From NCBI GenBank assembly GCA_012031475.1, contig JAAUTJ010000085.1, positions 1 to 11,846 of the forward strand: a stretch of DNA of 11,846 bases. The letters are read 5' to 3'. The notes beneath the pieces are model-generated. The model saw nothing but the letters and a program-made list of their open reading frames with translations. It ran no database searches and was not told the DNA's origin. The translations under genes were made by a program, and so were the position numbers. The stretch comes from Leptolyngbyaceae cyanobacterium SM1_3_5. GTDB lineage: Bacteria > Cyanobacteriota > Cyanobacteriia > Elainellales > Elainellaceae. Each line of letters starts with the position of its first letter. Position 1 is the first letter of the stretch. Positions 8,001 through 11,846 of the stretch are shown one piece after another.

Positions 8001-8029
8001 TTCTACCACTGAAGAATTTGCGGTAAGAT
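8001..8029 (+). promoter_or_regulatory. Possible sigma70-type promoter of rpmH
   Basis: TTCTAC (8001-8006), a 17-bp gap, then TAAGAT (8024-8029), 44 bp before the rpmH ATG and after the upstream terminator, where a promoter is expected. The -35 match is weak, and an overlapping TATAGA at 8030-8035 could be the -10 instead. Confidence 0.35.
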
Positions 8030-8073
8030 TATAGACTGTGACTTTTTGCTGATGATCCTACTGGAGTAGACCA

Positions 8074-8217
8074 ATGACCAAGCGCACCCTAGAAGGCACA
8101 AGCCGCAAGCGCAGAAGAAAATCTGGCTTTCGTGCCCGAATGCAAACCGCGACCGGACGGCGTGTGATTCGCGCTCGTCGCCGCAAGGGTCGGGCAAGAC
8201 TGTCCGTATCCGGCTGA
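8074..8217 (+). CDS. rpmH: Ribosomal protein L34 (bL34)
   Basis: 47-residue, very basic protein of the large ribosomal subunit, binding 23S rRNA. It starts MTKRTLEGTSRKRRRKSGFR and continues with the L34 hallmarks FRARMQTATGRRVIRARRRK. The ATG at 8074 has GGAG at 8063-8066, seven bases upstream. The stop is TGA at 8215-8217. It is the first gene of the conserved rpmH-rnpA-yidC cluster, with rnpA starting 22 bp later. It is short enough to be missed by length-filtered gene calling. Confidence 0.97.
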   Translation: MTKRTLEGTSRKRRRKSGFRARMQTATGRRVIRARRRKGRARLSVSG

Positions 8218-8239
8218 TGCAGCTTGCGGCATTGACCTC

Positions 8240-8599
8240 GTGCTGCCCAAAATTCATCGGCTGAGGCAGCGGCGAGATTTCACCTGGGTCTACCAAAAAG
8301 GAATTCGTCGCTCTAGCCTCCATTTAACTTTGCGAGGCCTGAAGCTGCGCGGCGATCGCTCAGTTTCTCCCACGCGATTCGGCATTTCCATCAGCCAAAA
8401 AGTCAGCAAAAGAGCCGTCGATCGCAACCGCATCAAACGGCAAATTCGCGCTGCTTTGCGCCTGCTTTTACCCAAGATCAAATCCGGCTGGTACTTGGTG
8501 ATTGTCGTTCAACCGCAAGCGATCGAGTGCGATTACCGTCAATTTCTGCAAGAATTAGAGCAGTTATTGGAAGACGCAGAGGTTTTGAATGGCGATTAA
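8240..8599 (+). CDS. rnpA: Ribonuclease P protein component
   Basis: Protein subunit of RNase P, which assists the catalytic RNA in removing tRNA 5' leaders. 119 residues, the usual size. It opens LPKIHRLRQRRDFTWVYQKG, as in RnpA proteins, from a GTG start at 8240. The RNA-binding RNR signature VSKRAVDRNRIKRQIRAALR spans about 55-74. The start is supported by the family N-terminus and the position 22 bp after rpmH. Its 3' end overlaps the next gene by 11 bp, pointing to one transcript. Confidence 0.97.
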   Translation: MLPKIHRLRQRRDFTWVYQKGIRRSSLHLTLRGLKLRGDRSVSPTRFGISISQKVSKRAVDRNRIKRQIRAALRLLLPKIKSGWYLVIVVQPQAIECDYRQFLQELEQLLEDAEVLNGD

Positions 8600-8987
8600 A
8601 GAGGAAGTCTACTACGAAGGCGGCCCCCACGTTGGCGACTTGATTTTCAACTTGCTAATTGGAATGACTGTCATCGGGTTGCCGCTTACGTTCGGCGCGA
8701 TCGCACGGGCTTTGTGGCTGCGCTATCGGATTACCGATCGCCGCATTTCGGTCACGGGCGGCTGGCAAGGGCGCGATCGCTCAGACATAATCTACTCTGA
8801 AATCGTCAAGGTGGTCACGGTTCCACGCGGCCTTGGGCTGTGGGGCGACATGGTTGTGACGCTGCGCGACGGTAGCCGTTTGGAGTTGCGATCGATGCCG
8901 CGCTTCCGCGAAATCTACGACATCATCAACGAAAAACTGTCTGCACGGGCACAAAAAGCCAGTGGTTCCATCGGCACACAGCCGTAA
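8589..8987 (+). CDS. PH-domain membrane protein of the rnpA-yidC cluster
   Basis: 132-residue protein. Residues about 16-42 form a hydrophobic, probably membrane-spanning region (GDLIFNLLIGMTVIGLPLTF onward). Then comes a bacterial pleckstrin-homology-like (bPH_2/YdbS-like) domain: RYRITDRRISVTGGWQGRD, the typical start of such domains, then IIYSEIVKVVTVPRGLGLWG and VVTLRDGSRLELRSMPRFRE. The ATG at 8589 lies inside the end of rnpA. In cyanobacteria a gene of this kind commonly sits between rnpA and yidC, which suggests a role in membrane protein biogenesis, but none can be read from the sequence. No catalytic motif is seen. Confidence 0.85.
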   Translation: MAIKEEVYYEGGPHVGDLIFNLLIGMTVIGLPLTFGAIARALWLRYRITDRRISVTGGWQGRDRSDIIYSEIVKVVTVPRGLGLWGDMVVTLRDGSRLELRSMPRFREIYDIINEKLSARAQKASGSIGTQP

Positions 8988-9068
8988 TATCCACACCCGA
9001 TCGCGATTCGGCTGAAAGTGCAGTTTGGTAGGGCGATCGGATACATTAGATTTGCACCAATAGTCAAA

Positions 9069-9131
9069 GCTGCTTGACTTCATAGCTTGGCACGGCTGCT
9101 TGACCACTTAAATAACAGCGCACAGGTTGAC
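9069..9131 (+). repeat. Spaced TTGAC motifs upstream of yidC
   Basis: The 10-mer GCTGCTTGAC occurs at 9069-9078 and 9095-9104, and a third TTGAC is at 9127-9131, just before the yidC ATG at 9140. AGTCAA at 9062-9067 forms an inverted copy with the first. Spacing is 26 and 27 bp. They could be regulator half-sites or chance; no -10 element pairs convincingly with any of them as a -35. Confidence 0.4.
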
Positions 9132-9139
9132 ATACGCTC

Positions 9140-10293
9140 ATGGACTTTGGTATCAGTTTTCTTTCCAACAACGTGATGCTGCCGATCATCGATTTCTTCT
9201 ATGGAATCGTGCCGAGCTATGGGCTGGCGATCGTGGCGCTGACCTTGGTGATTCGGTTTGCCCTCTATCCGCTCAGTGCCGGATCGATCCGCAATATGCG
9301 GCAGATGAAGGTGACGCAGCCGATGATGCAAAAGCGGGTCAAAGAAATTCAAGAGCGCTACAAGGACGACCCCGCCAAGCAGCAAGAAGAAATGAGCCAG
9401 GTCTACAAAGAATTTGGCAATCCACTCGCGGGCTGTTTCCCGGTTCTCTTGCAGATGCCCGTGCTGTTCGCGCTGTTTGCGACGCTGCGGGGATCGCCCT
9501 TCTCGGATGTCAACTATCCCGTTACGATCGAAATTTTGCCGCGTGAACAAGCGGAGCAGATTCAGCCCGCCGCCTATGTCGGTAAGCCGCAGAATATCTA
9601 CATTGCAGATGGTGAGCATATCAAGGTGGCTCCGCTGATTCCCGGTGGCGATCGCCTCGCGGTCGGTGAAAAAACCAGCATTGAGTTTCAAACGACGGAA
9701 GGCCAATCGTTCAAAGAAGTCGTCGAGGATCATCCCGAAACGCAGATCGCTCCGGTTTGGAAAGTGACGAAGGGCGCAGAACTCGTCAACATTGGCGAAG
9801 ACGGTGTGCTGGAAGCGATCGCCCCCGGAGAAGTTACCCTGCAAGGAACGCTGCCCGGACTCGCCGCTAACAAAGGCTTTTTGTTCATCGATAAGCTCGG
9901 TCGCGTCGGTGCGTTTGACGATGACGGCACGATCCACTGGGACATCATCGGCATGGTGCTGTTCTTCGGAGTCAGCCTCTACGTCAGCCAGTTGCTTTCC
10001 GGTCAAGGTGGCGGCGGCAATCCGCAGCAGCAAACGGTCAACAAAATCACGCCTGTGATCTTTTCGGGGATGTTCCTCTTCTTCCCGCTTCCGGCTGGCG
10101 TTCTGCTCTACATGGTGATCGGCAACGTCTTCCAAACGCTGCAAACCTTCATCCTGTCCCCGCGAGCCGCCTACCCGAAAATCTGCAAGAGATTGTGGCT
10201 GCGGAAGAAAAGAAAGCCAAGAAAAAGACGGACAGCGATGAAGACCGCCCTGCTCTGCCGTTTGAACCGGGTCGATCGAAGAAGAAGAGCTAA
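9140..10293 (+). CDS. yidC: Membrane protein insertase YidC (Oxa1/Alb3), frameshift near C-terminus
   Basis: Inserts and folds membrane proteins, alone or with the Sec translocon, in the plasma and thylakoid membranes. The N-terminus MDFGISFLSNNVMLPIIDFF and the conserved groove arginine (R39 in LTLVIRFALYP) are typical. Membrane segments lie at about 26-46, 98-117, 269-287 and 303-335, with the cytoplasmic helical hairpin around MQKRVKEIQERYKDDPAKQQ. Between TM2 and TM3 is a long lumenal or periplasmic insertion (about 118-265). The direct frame turns Arg-rich after QTFILS. A neighbouring frame gives PENLQEIVAAEEKKAKKKTD, then ALPFEPGRSKKKS, ending at TAA 10291-10293. The net shift between 10158 and 10171 fits two extra C (giving SREPLPEN) or one lost base. 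Restored length is about 383 residues. Jag follows after 5 bp. Confidence 0.95.
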
Positions 10294-10298
10294 CCCCA

Positions 10299-10785
10299 AT
10301 GGACGACCAATTGCAGCGCGGCCAGCAATGGCTGAATGAATTTCTCAAGCTGGCTGGCTTGTCTGCCACCGTTTCGGATTGCGCCCCAGTCTCGGTGGAA
10401 CGATGAGTGGTTGACGATCGACTCCACCAGCCTCACGCCCGATCAGATGCAGCATCTCACAGGCGAAAACGGCTCGGTTCTCGACGCGATTCAGTACCTT
10501 GCGAACACAACGCTGAACCTGGGTCGCGCTAAGGAAGAACAGCAGGCGATCACGGTGGAACTGAACGGCTATCGCGATCGCCGCTTAGCTGAACTTCAAG
10601 CGATGGCCGAAGCCGCTGCCCAGCAGGTGCGCGAAACCGGAGAAGAATACGAAATGGCTTCGCTTTCCGCCGCCGAACGTCGTCAAGTTCACACGCTTCT
10701 GCAAGCGCATGAAGACCTGGAAACGTTTAGTCAGGGCGTTGAACCCGATCGCCGCTTGGTCGTGCGTCGCCTCCAAGCCTCCTAA
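10299..10785 (+). CDS. Jag/KhpB-type RNA-binding protein (R3H), one frameshift
   Basis: Homologue of Jag/KhpB (EloR), an RNA-binding protein with KH-like and R3H domains, usually encoded directly after yidC. ATG 10299 opens MDDQLQRGQQWLNEFLKLAG, which stops prematurely at about 10404. From about 10400 another frame continues WLTIDSTSLTPDQMQHLTGE, then NGSVLDAIQYLANTTLNL (KH-like), a helical linker, and the R3H domain SLSAAERRQVHTLLQ with ETFSQGVEPDRRLVVRRL, ending TAA 10783-10785. One extra base somewhere in 10360-10404 explains the break; I cannot place it exactly because this segment is poorly conserved. Restored length is about 161 residues. An in-frame ATG at 10336 gives an N-terminus unlike the family and should not be used as the start. 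Confidence 0.88.
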
Positions 10786-10828
10786 TTTTTCTCGCCCATC
10801 ATCGGATTCTGATGCGGCGCAAATTGAT

Positions 10829-11584
10829 TCATACGGAGCGAGACTTTAAGGAAATCTTCAGGCGATCGCCCGGATTTGGCTCAATTATTTGTGTGGAAAT
10901 ACCGCAATCGATCAGCTTTGACTGTAAGGTTTCCACGCTACCGATCGCTTTCAAAATAGGTGTAATCAGTCCAGCAAATTCAATCTCGCCGCCCGCTGCG
11001 GTGGGCAAAATTGCCTGTGGCTGCACTTGTTCAATCAGATCAAAAGCCGATCGATTTCCCTGAATAATTGAACCGATCAGCGGCAAATTCAAGTCAATTA
11101 AAGGCGTGATCACGACATCGATCGAATTCGGCAATGTGCGATCGTGATAGCCGTGCGGTTCGTAGTAGAGCGTATTTTGTTCGTCGCTTAAGAGGTAAGC
11201 ATTTTCAGTCGTAAAAGGGCCAATTGGCGAACCGGGAAACGCCTGCAATCTGAGCGATCCCAGCATCCAAGATTGCCCATGTTCCAGCGGAATGACTTGT
11301 GAATAGCCGATCGAATTCGCAACTTTTGCCGCACTTGGAGAAGCGATCACGGGAATCGATCGATCCAACTGCTCCAAGGTCGGCGGATGGGCGTGATCGG
11401 GCAAACCTTGCGAGAGCAGAATTAGATCGATATCTGGGGGAATGGGGCGATCGCGGGTGCGCTTGGCGCTAAACAGCCAGTCGATGCCAAAGGAAAGCGT
11501 CCCGACCAGCCAGGGATCGAGCAGAATGCGCTTGCCGCCCATTTCGATCAGCCAGGAGTTGCTGTCTAGCCAAGTGAGGTACAT
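10829..11584 (-). CDS. MBL-fold protein with atypical metal motif
   Basis: 251-residue protein of the metallo-beta-lactamase fold, related to the Lactamase_B_3/UlaG-like group. It begins YLTWLDSNSWLIEMGGKRIL, then LLDPWLVG, as in those proteins. The place of the metal-binding HxHxDH motif is taken by SQGLPDHAH (58-66): the first two histidines are Q59 and L61, while D63, H64 and a further H66 remain. A later YEPHGYHD (141-148) may supply ligands. The distal region AILPTAAGGE lacks the usual histidine. It may bind metal differently or be a non-hydrolytic relative; I believe cyanobacterial and plant relatives share the QGxxDHAH form, so this is probably a family trait and not decay. It converges with jag (43-bp gap) and lies 49 bp after an SH3-domain gene on the same strand. 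Confidence 0.85.
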   Translation of the reverse strand: MYLTWLDSNSWLIEMGGKRILLDPWLVGTLSFGIDWLFSAKRTRDRPIPPDIDLILLSQGLPDHAHPPTLEQLDRSIPVIASPSAAKVANSIGYSQVIPLEHGQSWMLGSLRLQAFPGSPIGPFTTENAYLLSDEQNTLYYEPHGYHDRTLPNSIDVVITPLIDLNLPLIGSIIQGNRSAFDLIEQVQPQAILPTAAGGEIEFAGLITPILKAIGSVETLQSKLIDCGISTQIIEPNPGDRLKISLKSRSV

Positions 11585-11633
11585 CGATCGCCCGCAAAAC
11601 TGTAACTCTATTTTACAATGGCGGGCGATCGGC

Positions 11634-11846
11634 TCAGTTAATTCGCTCAGCGTTGCCTGCTCTCACCCAGCCTTCAATATCGCTGTTGGGCAAACGCACC
11701 CGCATCCAGTCGCCCTTCGTTTCCAAAACGGTGATTTCGTCCTCGTATTCCAAGCCGCCCAAGCGGGTCGATTCGCGGCTGGGGCTTTGTCGCAAAACCA
11801 GACCGATCGGAATGGAAACTCGCGCTCGTGAGCTCCGGGTTCGTCG
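11634..11846 (-). CDS. SH3-domain protein, C-terminal fragment cut by window edge
   Basis: Last 70 codons of a minus-strand gene ending TGA at 11636-11634; its start lies beyond the right edge. The visible part is a bacterial SH3 (SH3b) domain: VSIPIGLVLRQSPSRESTRL, then GLEYEDEITVLETKGDWMRV and GWVRAGNAERIN. Such domains bind peptidoglycan or mediate protein contacts in the envelope. The first fifteen or so residues at the edge are unusually Arg-rich, whereas the neighbouring frame there reads NPELTSA, so a one-base error near 11820 is possible. It is too short and edge-cut for ordinary gene calling. It may be cotranscribed with the MBL-fold gene downstream. Confidence 0.75.
   Translation of the reverse strand, partial: RRTRSSRARVSIPIGLVLRQSPSRESTRLGGLEYEDEITVLETKGDWMRVRLPNSDIEGWVRAGNAERIN

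Noticed and set aside
9080..10369. Minus-strand open frame of 429 codons
   Set aside because: It lies opposite yidC, which is unmistakable on the plus strand; the antisense frame results from codon bias.
10786..10828. Terminator between convergent jag and MBL genes
   Set aside because: A short T run follows the jag stop, but I could find no stem of useful length before it.

Overview
The window comes from a cyanobacterium. The palindrome GCGATCGC (HIP1) occurs at least twenty times, and three gene sets have typical cyanobacterial form: the rpmH-rnpA-(PH-domain gene)-yidC-jag cluster, a proton-translocating transhydrogenase with a split alpha subunit (pntAA, pntAB, pntB), and a DUF2808 secreted protein. 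G+C looks moderately high except over one glycosyltransferase gene. I cannot name the species.

Layout. (1) 1-3548, plus strand: a glycosyltransferase cluster. It holds a GT4-type enzyme cut by the left edge, a second GT4-type enzyme, and an exostosin/GT47-type enzyme. Such a set suits assembly of a cell-surface polysaccharide or O-antigen-like glycan. (2) 3549-3829: a convergent intergenic region with a striking 19-bp hairpin. (3) 3830-6710, minus strand: the pnt operon (pntAA, then pntAB, then pntB), encoding the enzyme that couples the proton gradient to NADPH formation from NADH. (4) 6711-7371: a divergent spacer of about 660 bp. (5) 7372-7908: a DUF2808 exported protein, followed by a clear rho-independent terminator. 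(6) 8074-10785, plus strand: ribosomal protein L34, RNase P protein, a small PH-domain membrane protein, the YidC insertase and a Jag/KhpB-type R3H protein. (7) 10829-11846, minus strand: an atypical metallo-beta-lactamase-fold protein and, upstream of it, the C-terminus of an SH3-domain protein cut by the right edge.

The dominant anomaly is reading-frame damage. I find nine places where a conserved protein continues in another frame, mostly at short homopolymers. They fall in GT4 gene 2 (two), the exostosin gene (two), pntB (two), pntAA (one), yidC (one net shift) and jag (one). Because core genes such as yidC and pntAA are hit along with accessory ones, uncorrected sequencing indels explain this better than pseudogenes. 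I therefore annotate the genes as reconstructed full-length CDSs and state where each frame breaks. Anyone using automatic gene calls here would get split genes and wrong starts.

I found no CRISPR array, transposase, tRNA or rRNA, and no convincing unknown multi-gene system. The most interesting biological items are a coding 15-bp minisatellite at the end of GT4 gene 1, the hairpin at 3717-3763, a possible GT4-exostosin fusion, an MBL protein lacking two canonical metal-binding histidines, and an Ig-like insertion in YidC.
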